A DNA stretch of 64,000 bases from Morella rubra (GCA_003952965.2 CM025850.1:11165555-11229554); one strand, 5' to 3'; shown: positions 13,301 to 25,100, counted from the stretch's first letter. The notes: a model not told the origin generated them from the letters alone. Numbers and translations: made by a program.

Positions 13301-15100
13301 CTCGTTCGACCCATGTAATTACGAAATCATTTGGACAGTTGAGATAATTCTAGAAGTACTAAGCTATCAATAGAAGGGTATGATTTTGATAGCCACTTAG
13401 AGTCTCCTTATTGTTGAAGAGTGAAGAAAATTGATCCTAAGGAATGATAACGTTACTTTTTCTCAACGGATATTTATTCCACCAATTTTTACGCAAAATT
13501 GATGCAAATTCTTTGTCAGCAACTAACAACTTAGTTCGCGTTAATTAATTATGATTTTGTCAACTAATCATACCGATATAAACAATCACTCAAATTAACC
13601 GTTTGATGTTCATTGAAGTTGGAAATACTAAGTGTCAAGTGCGCCACTGGCCCACACCCACGCCTCATGCGTGCACAGTAGCCTCTACACATTGCACTAA
13701 CAAATGCTTGTTGAAGTTCTCCACTAATAAATGTATTTTCACTTTGTAAGATTTCCTATGTGGAACTCACTCTATAAATAAACTTTTCATAAAGTTTTAC
13801 CATTCTCAACCTACTAATTATTAATAATTACATTTTGAAAAACTTTAACTCTTATACTTTTGTAATGATTTAAACAGCAAGTTCTATACAGATTGCCCAA
13901 AGCAAATAAAAAAAGCAAAAAGTTTTTAAGAGGTAACTGTCTAGGCGTTGAGAACTTACGAGTTGATGTACGATTAATAAAAGAGTTTGTAGAGGTTTGC
14001 CAGGGCATTCTTCCACATGCAAGAGTCAAACACAATATACGTGCATATTAGTTTTCTGCTAAAATAAGCGTGCTTGGTTTACATTAGGCACGATTAATGT
14101 ATATATACACTCTTCGCCAAATTAATTAAAGAAACAGAAACATATATCCCTCGTATGATAAAATATCCAAGTTTTCGCAATGGACCCACAAATATTATAA
14201 CATAAGTCTATAAAGATTACCCATAATTCTTTATCTTGTCTAGTTTTCAATCATTCGTGTCAACATCAACCAACTTGTTGTTTCCTTATAAATTTTTAAA
14301 ACTAGATCGAAGGAAAAGCTACTTTTATTGAATTGCATGCACCGCATGGGCTTTTAACATAGTTTAAGCCTTGTTACTTTTTGAGGGAAAAAAAAAAAGG
14401 CTGGGCAAAGACCAGAGAGAATCTCTTCTCTTCCCCCTTTTCTTAATGCTCTCAAGCTGCATCTTCTCCTCCCTTTTCTGAATGCTCTCAAGCTGCATCT
14501 TCTCTGTTTTCCACAGGATTATCCTGTGTGTTATAAGTATGCTTTCCAATATATTTCATTCGATGAACTGACAGGTAATAATTACGCTCCTCTAGCATTT
14601 TATCTGAGCTGTCTTGTGGGTTGGTTGGGACACAATCTAGCCCCTTTAATCCCATGTGATCCAGCAGTTCGCTATAAAATTAAGGAAGTTAACAATGTAA
14701 AAAAGAAAACGCATGTAACTTTCTCATCTCTAATAATTAAAGTTGTTCAGAGAGTGATATGTTCGACCGTTTCTGTTTGGATTAGTTTCAGATCTCATGC
14801 CATTTGCATACGATTTTTGTTCTGCTTAGTTTCAAATATCATCATCTTATTTACATTTGGAGCGAAGTCATTGGACACTGGAGTGGAGGGAGCATGAAGT
14901 TGTACGAAATTCATGAGTAGGCCTCTTTTGTTTTTTTGCCCTTTTTGGGCTTAGAAAAAAGCATCGGGGAGGAGAGGCATCGCTGTAGTGCAGACCACGT
15001 TCCTCCAACATTCTCTCAATCCGAGGCAACTTTTTCGTCTAGAGCCCAGAGGTTTCTCTCTCAGTTCAAAGTAGTTAAAAGGAGTAAGTAGGAAAAGAAA
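10301..15100. other. Intergenic region between divergent C3H and SD3-1-like genes (left arm)
   Basis: No credible gene is seen. The stretch 12750-13230 is AT-rich, with A and T homopolymers and recurring words such as AATAAAATTCAAT. A 36-bp two-copy repeat lies at 14425-14505. Promoters for both flanking genes must lie here, but I could not pick out single elements with confidence except the C3H TATA box. Confidence 0.6.
14425..14505. repeat. Short tandem repeat, 36-bp unit (left arm)
   Basis: AATGCTCTCAAGCTGCATCT occurs at 14445 and again at 14481, with pyrimidine-rich sequence between. The mirror copy lies at about 23621-23701. Confidence 0.8.
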
Positions 15101-15962
15101 GAAGGGAAGACCTTCAAAACTGTGACCCAATTCTTGCTTTCACACAGTGTCCATTCATCCCGTCCTGTTACTTGTTAGCTTCCTCTTCTCCGGCGAGTTT
15201 TTCACTCTTTTCCACTCTCTTACAAAGCTGGTCTGCCTGCAATGTCACTATCAAGGCTTGCCCTTTGAACCCTCGTAGTGATTGCATTGCCCAGAACGGG
15301 TAAGCCATTGGCCTAATTTTTGGGTCCCATGTGTGACTAACGCTTTTCAATCCTGGACCCGTTACTCTCAACCCCACTGCCGCTTGAAAAAACACTTTCC
15401 CTTATTCTTCCTTTACAGCCCAATTTTTGTCTAATCCATTTCTTCGTTTGCTTAGGTCATGCTATTGCGTTCATCTGTAACTGGTCTCACATGTCAAATG
15501 CAAATACCATGGGCCCTGAAAGTGAGAGCTTAGGGTACTTCTGGGATAGTTATGGTGGCATTCTACGGCGGCACTCTTGAATTTCTGGGACTTTGACTAT
15601 CTGTTCAGGTACCGACTCTGAATATTCTTTGTTCCCTTTCGAATTTGTAGCTTGGTTCGTCCTGAATGTTTCATTGTCTGAGATTAAAGCTTGGAAAAAC
15701 TGCCACCTCTTTATACCTAATAATGTTGAAATATGGTTTGTGTATCTGATTTTGCATCCATCATTAATACTAGAACTGGTAGTTGTCTGGAATTCTTGTT
15801 CTCTCTCGGTCTGCCTATTGCTTGGTCTTGAGAGGAACTGCCCACTCTGTGCTTATTTTTGAACAAGGTTCAGTATCCGTAACATCTTCTAAATAGGAGA
15901 TGGAAAGCAGTTAGAACTGATTGGTTTTGTTTCTTTTTATGCATCTTTAGGCATATTCAGCC
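15101..15962 (+). promoter_or_regulatory. Probable 5' leader and UTR intron of the left SD3-1-like gene
   Basis: A donor at 15609 (CAG then GTACCG) and an acceptor ending at 15950 (TTTAG) or 15960 (TTCAG) fit an intron of about 340-350 bp just before the start codon at 15963. A 14-codon uORF starting near 15552 would lie in the leader. This is inferred from splice signals alone. Confidence 0.45.
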
Positions 15963-18245
15963 ATGCTTAAACGGGGCATATATCTACTTGAAGCGCCTTT
16001 CCTGCTCTATATCTCCATTGGATTTTTCCTTCGTTCTGTCGTGGTTGGGCACATTCCCTTGGGTTCACGAATTTCTGTAGTTGAAAGTAACTCTTGGGTC
16101 TCCTCCAATGGTGATTTTGCGCTTGGATTCTATGACCTTTCCAATCAACCTAACCAGCACAGCATAGGGATTTGTTTCAATTCGGATTCAATCCCAGTTG
16201 CACAAAGGAAGGTGGTCTGGGTTGCCGGAGCTGATGTCAGGGTTGGTAACGAGTCTTATTTTCAGCTTAACTTGAACGGAGAACTGGTTTTGTTTGATTC
16301 CTCTAAGGGAATCACTGTTTGGACTAGCCAAACAAGCAATTTCTCAGTTGTTTTGGCTGATCTTCGGGGTGATGGCAATCTTGTTCTACTGAACGGCAAG
16401 AAAGCTGTTGTTTGGCAAAGTTTCAATAACCCCTCTGACACTCTACTTCCAGGACAGACCCTATCTGTTTCTCAAACACTTCGAGCTGCAAGCGAGAATT
16501 CTGTGTCTAGTTACTTCAGCCTTTATGTGAATGCTTCTGGCCAGTTACAGCTGCGGTGGGAAAGTCATGTTGTCTACTGGACAAGTGGGAACCCCATGAG
16601 TTCAAATTTAACTGCTTCCCTCACCTCTAATGGAGCACTGCAACTCCTCAACCAAAGACTGAAACCTGTGTGGTCAGCGTTTGGACAAGATCACAATGAC
16701 TCTGTGAAATACCGATTTCTTAGGCTGGACGTTGATGGTAATCTCCGGTTATACTCGTGGGTAGAGGCATCACAGGCTTGGAAGGCAGTCTGGCAAGCTG
16801 TTGAGAATCAGTGCAAGGTCTTTGCAACCTGTGGACAACACGGTATATGTCTCCTTACAGCGACAGGGTCTTCTGAATGTAAATGTCCGTTTAAGGTTAC
16901 AACAGACTCTAACTCAAGATGTTTGGTTCCGTATCAGCAGGAGTGTGAATCGAATTCCAATATGATCCCATATAAGCACACCAATCTATACGGGATATAC
17001 CCACCGGAGGATTCCGTTATCCAAGCCAGTTTACAGCAATGTGAAAGCCTGTGCTTGAATGATCCAAATTGTACAGTTTCAACATTCACAAATGATGGAA
17101 CTGCACAATGCCGGCTGAAGAGAACTCTGTATGTCACTGGTTACTCAGACCCCGCACTAAGTTCAGTATCTTTTGTCAAGAAGTGTTCAGTTCCTTTAGC
17201 TGTTAATCCCAATCTCGAGGTAACTTACCCTGCACCTTCTCCACCTATATACTCTAATAAGTATTGTGTCCCCTGTCTAATTGGAGTATCCTCAGGCACA
17301 TTTGTTGTGCTTATTGGAATCCAGTTGGGAATTGGTTTCTGCATCTGCCGCAGAAGAACTGCTATTAGGAAGAAAGCGGCTTTAGCTTACACAGGCCATA
17401 ACACAAGGGGTTTAATTGTGTTCTCCTTCTCTGAAATTAAGGATCTTACAAAGAATTTCAAGCACCAAATAGGGCCAAAGATGTTCAAAGGCATCCTACC
17501 AAACAACCAACCAGTTGCAATCAAAGACCTGAAAGGAAACATAGAAGAAAGGAAGTTTCGTAGTTTAGTTTCAAAAATAGGAAACATCCATCACAAAAAT
17601 CTTGTGAAGTTGGAGGGTTACTGTTGTGAATTAAGTCACAGGTTTTTGGTCTATGAATATGAAAGGAATGGTACTGTGGAAAAATACGTGGAAGATTCTA
17701 AATTGGGTAAGAAGCTGGTGTGGAGAAAGAGACTGGACATATGCTTAAGCGCGGCAAGGGCTGTTTCTTATTTGCACACAGGGTGTAGGGAGTTTGTAAG
17801 CCATGGGAATTTGAAATGTGAAAATGTTGTCTTAGATGAAAACCTAGAGGCCAAAGTGAGTGAATTTGGGCTTTGGAGAGTAAATGGTGAGGAATCAGGC
17901 CAGGAATATTCTGCAGAAAGAGACGTGAAGGACTTTGGAGAGATGGTGTTGAGGTTGATCGGCGGGTCTCGAGATGTTGGGAACCTTTGTGAGTGGGCTT
18001 ATAAGGAATGGATAGAGGGACAAGTAGAGAAAGTAGTAGATAAAGCTATGGATGGCGTGGTAAATTTGGAGGAGCTGGAGCGTGCATTGAGAATTGCATT
18101 CTGGTGTCTTCAGAGCAAGGAACTCATGAGACCCTCCATGGGGGAGGTGGTGAAGGTGTTAGAAGGCACATTGACAGTTGATCCCCCACCACCTCCTTTT
18201 TCCTGCGAGAGACCACTAGAATTGGAAGAAATCTCACTGGAGTAA
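15963..18245 (+). CDS. G-type lectin S-receptor-like kinase, SD3-1-like, probably a pseudokinase (left copy)
   Basis: This single-exon gene encodes a 760-residue plasma-membrane receptor-like protein. In order it has a signal peptide (about 1-28), a B-lectin (mannose-binding-like) region (about 30-170), a cysteine-rich EGF-like region (about 284-320), a PAN/apple domain (about 328-408), a transmembrane helix (about 437-462) followed by RRR, and a kinase-like domain (about 488-735). The ATP-anchoring lysine survives in VAIK (K521). The glycine loop is degraded, the HRD catalytic loop reads HGN (614-616) and DFG reads EFG (634-636), so catalysis is doubtful and a signalling-scaffold role is likelier. 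The family matches Arabidopsis SD3-1. The tail-to-tail partner is 19881-22163 and gives the identical protein. Ligand unknown. Confidence 0.93.
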   Translation: MLKRGIYLLEAPFLLYISIGFFLRSVVVGHIPLGSRISVVESNSWVSSNGDFALGFYDLSNQPNQHSIGICFNSDSIPVAQRKVVWVAGADVRVGNESYFQLNLNGELVLFDSSKGITVWTSQTSNFSVVLADLRGDGNLVLLNGKKAVVWQSFNNPSDTLLPGQTLSVSQTLRAASENSVSSYFSLYVNASGQLQLRWESHVVYWTSGNPMSSNLTASLTSNGALQLLNQRLKPVWSAFGQDHNDSVKYRFLRLDVDGNLRLYSWVEASQAWKAVWQAVENQCKVFATCGQHGICLLTATGSSECKCPFKVTTDSNSRCLVPYQQECESNSNMIPYKHTNLYGIYPPEDSVIQASLQQCESLCLNDPNCTVSTFTNDGTAQCRLKRTLYVTGYSDPALSSVSFVKKCSVPLAVNPNLEVTYPAPSPPIYSNKYCVPCLIGVSSGTFVVLIGIQLGIGFCICRRRTAIRKKAALAYTGHNTRGLIVFSFSEIKDLTKNFKHQIGPKMFKGILPNNQPVAIKDLKGNIEERKFRSLVSKIGNIHHKNLVKLEGYCCELSHRFLVYEYERNGTVEKYVEDSKLGKKLVWRKRLDICLSAARAVSYLHTGCREFVSHGNLKCENVVLDENLEAKVSEFGLWRVNGEESGQEYSAERDVKDFGEMVLRLIGGSRDVGNLCEWAYKEWIEGQVEKVVDKAMDGVVNLEELERALRIAFWCLQSKELMRPSMGEVVKVLEGTLTVDPPPPPFSCERPLELEEISLE

Positions 18246-19880
18246 TGCTTGGAATCAGACGAATTCAGTTCAATTCTTTGGATTATTCACTTGTATTTAT
18301 TTATTTTCATTTACCATGTACAGTAGGACTAACGATGCAGGATGATGAAAATTTGGCCTGCAGCTGTTTGATCCCTTAACCGCCCCCCCCCCCCGATGCG
18401 AGGCTTAGAGGTATTTTAAGGGAAAAGTTGCGTGGAATGAGATCTGTCTGCTCTCTGAGAACACATTCAGTGCCGGAATCCACTGGCTTTTTTCTAGAGA
18501 AACTAAAGACAACTTTTCGTTTTATGTTAATTATTGCAAATCGACACTTCCGCTTTTCTTTTTAACGTAATTTCTGGATGGATAGGCGCCTCAGTTCCCA
18601 TCTCTCATTTGAACTCCGTGTGGTCTCGTCCCCTGTTGTGCAGCGTGCCCCATTGCTTAATCAAGATGGTAGAATTCTAAGAGGAATAGGCACAAAGAGG
18701 GATCATTCACCATTTAAAGCTGTTTATATTTAACCATATAAATTTTCAGACATTATGAGCAATATAGCAACTTTGATTTCGGAAAAAACTTGATCAGCGC
18801 AGTCAAACTATAGTGTAGATTTTTCTTCTAAAAGAGTTGTTATATGCTCATCTGGTGAAATTTTAGCTCTTAATAAAGAATTGCAATTAAGCATCATGCT
18901 GAGATGGGTTAGCTAAGAGCCTGCGAAATCATGAGCTTGTGGCTACCTCTTCAAGATTCTTTATCTGCTTTTTTCCTCTACTATTTTTTTTGCGTTGATT
19001 TTGCTGAGGTTGACCCAAAGCAAAGTTTAGATTCGCAACAAAGAAACGATATGCCAATAATTGTGCTATGGGCATGCAGAAGCTTTTCTGAGTTGGGCGT
19101 AGTATGTACTGACTCAACGCCTGGAAGGCACAATTATAAGCGGCGGAAAAAGCAGATAAAGAATCTTGAAGAGGTAGCCACAAGCTCATGATTTCGCAGG
19201 CTCTTAGCTAACCCATCTCAGCATGATGCTTAATTGCAATTCTTTATTAAGAGCTAAAATTTCACCAGATGAGCATATAACAACTCTTTTAGAAGAAAAA
19301 TCTACACTATAGTTTGACTGCGCTGATCAAGTTTTTTCCGAAATCAAAGTTGCTATATTGCTCATAATGTCTGAAAATTTATATGGTTAAATATAAACAG
19401 CTTTAAATGGTGAATGATCCCTCTTTGTGCCTATTCCTCTTAGAATTCTACCATCTTGATTAAGCAATGGGGCACGCTGCACAACAGGGGACGAGACCAC
19501 ACGGAGTTCAAATGAGAGATGGGAACTGAGGCGCCTATCCATCCAGAAATTACGTTAAAAAGAAAAGCGGAAGTGTCGATTTGCAATAATTAACATAAAA
19601 CGAAAAGTTGTCTTTAGTTTCTCTAGAAAAAAGCCAGTGGATTCCGGCACTGAATGTGTTCTCAGAGAGCAGACAGATCTCATTCCACGCAACTTTTCCC
19701 TTAAAATACCTCTAAGCCTCGCATCGGGGGGGGGGGGGGGGGGGGGTTAAGGGATCAAACAGCTGCAGGCCAAATTTTCATCATCCTGCATCGTTAGTCC
19801 TACTGTACATGGTAAATGAAAATAAATAAATACAAGTGAATAATCCAAAGAATTGAACTGAATTCGTCTGATTCCAAGCA
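18246..19880. other. Region between the two convergent SD3-1-like genes, containing the palindrome centre
   Basis: It holds both 3' UTRs and the central spacer. A C/G homopolymer differs between the arms: about 12 C after CCG in the left arm near 18383, against 21 G in the right arm near 19726. No gene is seen. Confidence 0.75.
18977..19144. other. Unique spacer at the centre of the palindrome
   Basis: The left arm stops after a T6-CC run (18969-18976) and the right arm begins with GG-A5 (19145-19151). The roughly 168 bp between them do not pair with each other. I see no gene, adapter-like sequence or transposon end here. Two 86-codon ORFs, one on each strand, cross the centre (18929-19191) and share both termini, but only because the palindrome mirrors itself, so they are not credible genes. 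Confidence 0.85.
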
Positions 19881-22163
19881 TTACTCCAGTGAGATTTCTT
19901 CCAATTCTAGTGGTCTCTCGCAGGAAAAAGGAGGTGGTGGGGGATCAACTGTCAATGTGCCTTCTAACACCTTCACCACCTCCCCCATGGAGGGTCTCAT
20001 GAGTTCCTTGCTCTGAAGACACCAGAATGCAATTCTCAATGCACGCTCCAGCTCCTCCAAATTTACCACGCCATCCATAGCTTTATCTACTACTTTCTCT
20101 ACTTGTCCCTCTATCCATTCCTTATAAGCCCACTCACAAAGGTTCCCAACATCTCGAGACCCGCCGATCAACCTCAACACCATCTCTCCAAAGTCCTTCA
20201 CGTCTCTTTCTGCAGAATATTCCTGGCCTGATTCCTCACCATTTACTCTCCAAAGCCCAAATTCACTCACTTTGGCCTCTAGGTTTTCATCTAAGACAAC
20301 ATTTTCACATTTCAAATTCCCATGGCTTACAAACTCCCTACACCCTGTGTGCAAATAAGAAACAGCCCTTGCCGCGCTTAAGCATATGTCCAGTCTCTTT
20401 CTCCACACCAGCTTCTTACCCAATTTAGAATCTTCCACGTATTTTTCCACAGTACCATTCCTTTCATATTCATAGACCAAAAACCTGTGACTTAATTCAC
20501 AACAGTAACCCTCCAACTTCACAAGATTTTTGTGATGGATGTTTCCTATTTTTGAAACTAAACTACGAAACTTCCTTTCTTCTATGTTTCCTTTCAGGTC
20601 TTTGATTGCAACTGGTTGGTTGTTTGGTAGGATGCCTTTGAACATCTTTGGCCCTATTTGGTGCTTGAAATTCTTTGTAAGATCCTTAATTTCAGAGAAG
20701 GAGAACACAATTAAACCCCTTGTGTTATGGCCTGTGTAAGCTAAAGCCGCTTTCTTCCTAATAGCAGTTCTTCTGCGGCAGATGCAGAAACCAATTCCCA
20801 ACTGGATTCCAATAAGCACAACAAATGTGCCTGAGGATACTCCAATTAGACAGGGGACACAATACTTATTAGAGTATATAGGTGGAGAAGGTGCAGGGTA
20901 AGTTACCTCGAGATTGGGATTAACAGCTAAAGGAACTGAACACTTCTTGACAAAAGATACTGAACTTAGTGCGGGGTCTGAGTAACCAGTGACATACAGA
21001 GTTCTCTTCAGCCGGCATTGTGCAGTTCCATCATTTGTGAATGTTGAAACTGTACAATTTGGATCATTCAAGCACAGGCTTTCACATTGCTGTAAACTGG
21101 CTTGGATAACGGAATCCTCCGGTGGGTATATCCCGTATAGATTGGTGTGCTTATATGGGATCATATTGGAATTCGATTCACACTCCTGCTGATACGGAAC
21201 CAAACATCTTGAGTTAGAGTCTGTTGTAACCTTAAACGGACATTTACATTCAGAAGACCCTGTCGCTGTAAGGAGACATATACCGTGTTGTCCACAGGTT
21301 GCAAAGACCTTGCACTGATTCTCAACAGCTTGCCAGACTGCCTTCCAAGCCTGTGATGCCTCTACCCACGAGTATAACCGGAGATTACCATCAACGTCCA
21401 GCCTAAGAAATCGGTATTTCACAGAGTCATTGTGATCTTGTCCAAACGCTGACCACACAGGTTTCAGTCTTTGGTTGAGGAGTTGCAGTGCTCCATTAGA
21501 GGTGAGGGAAGCAGTTAAATTTGAACTCATGGGGTTCCCACTTGTCCAGTAGACAACATGACTTTCCCACCGCAGCTGTAACTGGCCAGAAGCATTCACA
21601 TAAAGGCTGAAGTAACTAGACACAGAATTCTCGCTTGCAGCTCGAAGTGTTTGAGAAACAGATAGGGTCTGTCCTGGAAGTAGAGTGTCAGAGGGGTTAT
21701 TGAAACTTTGCCAAACAACAGCTTTCTTGCCGTTCAGTAGAACAAGATTGCCATCACCCCGAAGATCAGCCAAAACAACTGAGAAATTGCTTGTTTGGCT
21801 AGTCCAAACAGTGATTCCCTTAGAGGAATCAAACAAAACCAGTTCTCCGTTCAAGTTAAGCTGAAAATAAGACTCGTTACCAACCCTGACATCAGCTCCG
21901 GCAACCCAGACCACCTTCCTTTGTGCAACTGGGATTGAATCCGAATTGAAACAAATCCCTATGCTGTGCTGGTTAGGTTGATTGGAAAGGTCATAGAATC
22001 CAAGCGCAAAATCACCATTGGAGGAGACCCAAGAGTTACTTTCAACTACAGAAATTCGTGAACCCAAGGGAATGTGCCCAACCACGACAGAACGAAGGAA
22101 AAATCCAATGGAGATATAGAGCAGGAAAGGCGCTTCAAGTAGATATATGCCCCGTTTAAGCAT
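19881..22163 (-). CDS. G-type lectin S-receptor-like kinase, SD3-1-like, probably a pseudokinase (right copy)
   Basis: The translated 760 residues are the same as those of the copy at 15963-18245, including the lectin, EGF-like, PAN, transmembrane and kinase-like parts and the HGN and EFG replacements of catalytic motifs. Its 3' end faces the left copy across about 1.6 kb. Read-through in either direction would produce RNA able to fold into a long hairpin. A 5' UTR intron mirrors that of the left copy, ending just above 22163. Confidence 0.93.
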   Translation of the reverse strand: MLKRGIYLLEAPFLLYISIGFFLRSVVVGHIPLGSRISVVESNSWVSSNGDFALGFYDLSNQPNQHSIGICFNSDSIPVAQRKVVWVAGADVRVGNESYFQLNLNGELVLFDSSKGITVWTSQTSNFSVVLADLRGDGNLVLLNGKKAVVWQSFNNPSDTLLPGQTLSVSQTLRAASENSVSSYFSLYVNASGQLQLRWESHVVYWTSGNPMSSNLTASLTSNGALQLLNQRLKPVWSAFGQDHNDSVKYRFLRLDVDGNLRLYSWVEASQAWKAVWQAVENQCKVFATCGQHGICLLTATGSSECKCPFKVTTDSNSRCLVPYQQECESNSNMIPYKHTNLYGIYPPEDSVIQASLQQCESLCLNDPNCTVSTFTNDGTAQCRLKRTLYVTGYSDPALSSVSFVKKCSVPLAVNPNLEVTYPAPSPPIYSNKYCVPCLIGVSSGTFVVLIGIQLGIGFCICRRRTAIRKKAALAYTGHNTRGLIVFSFSEIKDLTKNFKHQIGPKMFKGILPNNQPVAIKDLKGNIEERKFRSLVSKIGNIHHKNLVKLEGYCCELSHRFLVYEYERNGTVEKYVEDSKLGKKLVWRKRLDICLSAARAVSYLHTGCREFVSHGNLKCENVVLDENLEAKVSEFGLWRVNGEESGQEYSAERDVKDFGEMVLRLIGGSRDVGNLCEWAYKEWIEGQVEKVVDKAMDGVVNLEELERALRIAFWCLQSKELMRPSMGEVVKVLEGTLTVDPPPPPFSCERPLELEEISLE

Positions 22164-25100
22164 GGCTGAATATGCCTAAAGATGCATAAAAAGAAACAAA
22201 ACCAATCAGTTCTAACTGCTTTCCATCTCCTATTTAGAAGATGTTACGGATACTGAACCTTGTTCAAAAATAAGCACAGAGTGGGCAGTTCCTCTCAAGA
22301 CCAAGCAATAGGCAGACCGAGAGAGAACAAGAATTCCAGACAACTACCAGTTCTAGTATTAATGATGGATGCAAAATCAGATACACAAACCATATTTCAA
22401 CATTATTAGGTATAAAGAGGTGGCAGTTTTTCCAAGCTTTAATCTCAGACAATGAAACATTCAGGACGAACCAAGCTACAAATTCGAAAGGGAACAAAGA
22501 ATATTCAGAGTCGGTACCTGAACAGATAGTCAAAGTCCCAGAAATTCAAGAGTGCCGCCGTAGAATGCCACCATAACTATCCCAGAAGTACCCTAAGCTC
22601 TCACTTTCAGGGCCCATGGTATTTGCATTTGACATGTGAGACCAGTTACAGATGAACGCAATAGCATGACCTAAGCAAACGAAGAAATGGATTAGACAAA
22701 AATTGGGCTGTAAAGGAAGAATAAGGGAAAGTGTTTTTTCAAGCGGCAGTGGGGTTGAGAGTAACGGGTCCAGGATTGAAAAGCGTTAGTCACACATGGG
22801 ACCCAAAAATTAGGCCAATGGCTTACCCGTTCTGGGCAATGCAATCACTACGAGGGTTCAAAGGGCAAGCCTTGATAGTGACATTGCAGGCAGACCAGCT
22901 TTGTAAGAGAGTGGAAAAGAGTGAAAAACTCGCCGGAGAAGAGGAAGCTAACAAGTAACAGGACGGGATGAATGGACACTGTGTGAAAGCAAGAATTGGG
23001 TCACAGTTTTGAAGGTCTTCCCTTCTTTCTTTTCCTACTTACTCCTTTTAACTACTTTGAACTGAGAGAGAAACCTCTGGGCTCTAGACGAAAAAGTTGC
23101 CTCGGATTGAGAGAATGTTGGAGGAACGTGGTCTGCACTACAGCGATGCCTCTCCTCCCCGATGCTTTTTTCTAAGCCCAAAAAGGGCAAAAAAACAAAA
23201 GAGGCCTACTCATGAATTTCGTACAACTTCATGCTCCCTCCACTCCAGTGTCCAATGACTTCGCTCCAAATGTAAATAAGATGATGATATTTGAAACTAA
23301 GCAGAACAAAAATCGTATGCAAATGGCATGAGATCTGAAACTAATCCAAACAGAAACGGTCGAACATATCACTCTCTGAACAACTTTAATTATTAGAGAT
23401 GAGAAAGTTACATGCGTTTTCTTTTTTACATTGTTAACTTCCTTAATTTTATAGCGAACTGCTGGATCACATGGGATTAAAGGGGCTAGATTGTGTCCCA
23501 ACCAACCCACAAGACAGCTCAGATAAAATGCTAGAGGAGCGTAATTATTACCTGTCAGTTCATCGAATGAAATATATTGGAAAGCATACTTATAACACAC
23601 AGGATAATCCTGTGGAAAACAGAGAAGATGCAGCTTGAGAGCATTCAGAAAAGGGAGGAGAAGATGCAGCTTGAGAGCATTAAGAAAAGGGGGAAGAGAA
23701 GAGATTCTCTCTGGTCTTTGCCCAGCCTTTTTTTTTTTCCCTCAAAAAGTAACAAGGCTTAAACTATGTTAAAAGCCCATGCGGTGCATGCAATTCAATA
23801 AAAGTAGCTTTTCCTTCGATCTAGTTTTAAAAATTTATAAGGAAACAACAAGTTGGTTGATGTTGACACGAATGATTGAAAACTAGACAAGATAAAGAAT
23901 TATGGGTAATCTTTATAGACTTATGTTATAATATTTGTGGGTCCATTGCGAAAACTTGGATATTTTATCATACGAGGGATATATGTTTCTGTTTCTTTAA
24001 TTAATTTGGCGAAGAGTGTATATATACATTAATCGTGCCTAATGTAAACCAAGCACGCTTATTTTAGCAGAAAACTAATATGCACGTATATTGTGTTTGA
24101 CTCTTGCATGTGGAAGAATGCCCTGGCAAACCTCTACAAACTCTTTTATTAATCGTACATCAACTCGTAAGTTCTCAACGCCTAGACAGTTACCTCTTAA
24201 AAACTTTTTGCTTTTTTTATTTGCTTTGGGCAATCTGTATAGAACTTGCTGTTTAAATCATTACAAAAGTATAAGAGTTAAAGTTTTTCAAAATGTAATT
24301 ATTAATAATTAGTAGGTTGAGAATGGTAAAACTTTATGAAAAGTTTATTTATAGAGTGAGTTCCACATAGGAAATCTTACAAAGTGAAAATACATTTATT
24401 AGTGGAGAACTTCAACAAGCATTTGTTAGTGCAATGTGTAGAGGCTACTGTGCACGCATGAGGCGTGGGTGTGGGCCAGTGGCGCACTTGACACTTAGTA
24501 TTTCCAACTTCAATGAACATCAAACGGTTAATTTGAGTGATTGTTTATATCGGTATGATTAGTTGACAAAATCATAATTAATTAACGCGAACTAAGTTGT
24601 TAGTTGCTGACAAAGAATTTGCATCAATTTTGCGTAAAAATTGGTGGAATAAATATCCGTTGAGAAAAAGTAACGTTATCATTCCTTAGGATCAATTTTC
24701 TTCACTCTTCAACAATAAGGAGACTCTAAGTGGCTATCAAAATCATACCCTTCTATTGATAGCTTAGTACTTCTAGAATTATCTCAACTGTCCAAATGAT
24801 TTCGTAATTACATGGGTCGAACGAGCAATATTGGTTGTAATGAACTGGGCCGACTGGACCATCCAAAGGTGAAGATATAACTGCACCTGATATCTTTACA
24901 AGAAATTAAGAAAATTTCTGGAGTTTGGATTTTATAAGGGTTTGTAAAAATTTGATAAAATTTTGAAAGTTTTTTTTTTTTTTTTTTTGTAAGAGATTGA
25001 AATTTATTGGAGCTTATAAAAAAATAAAGATAAAATAAGTTGATAGAATTTTTTATTATTGAATTTTATTAAAGTTTGTGAAAGAAAATATAGATATGAT

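Larger units (their letters stand above)
1..18976. repeat. Left arm of a giant inverted repeat (at least 19 kb)
   Basis: Base 1 pairs with 38116 and base 18976 pairs with 19145 on the opposite strand. The sum of paired coordinates stays between about 38117 and 38127 throughout, so only small indels separate the arms. The arm holds the 3' half of a MATE gene, a C3H30/OXS2-like gene and an SD3-1-like kinase gene. The two large intact ORFs (760 and 787 codons) give the same protein in both arms. Differences seen by eye are homopolymer lengths (for example a C run near 18385 against a longer G run near 19730) and a few substitutions near 4.8-5.1 kb. The outer end is not reached: the arm is still matching at base 1. 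Confidence 0.97.

Noticed and set aside
14526-14897. A 123-codon plus-strand ORF, mirrored at 23229-23600
   Set aside because: No recognisable domain or start context. It lies in spacer upstream of the SD3-1-like leader, and its composition follows AT-rich DNA.
18929-19191. Two mirrored 86-codon ORFs across the palindrome centre
   Set aside because: Their shared ends are a direct result of the palindrome; no domain or codon bias supports them.
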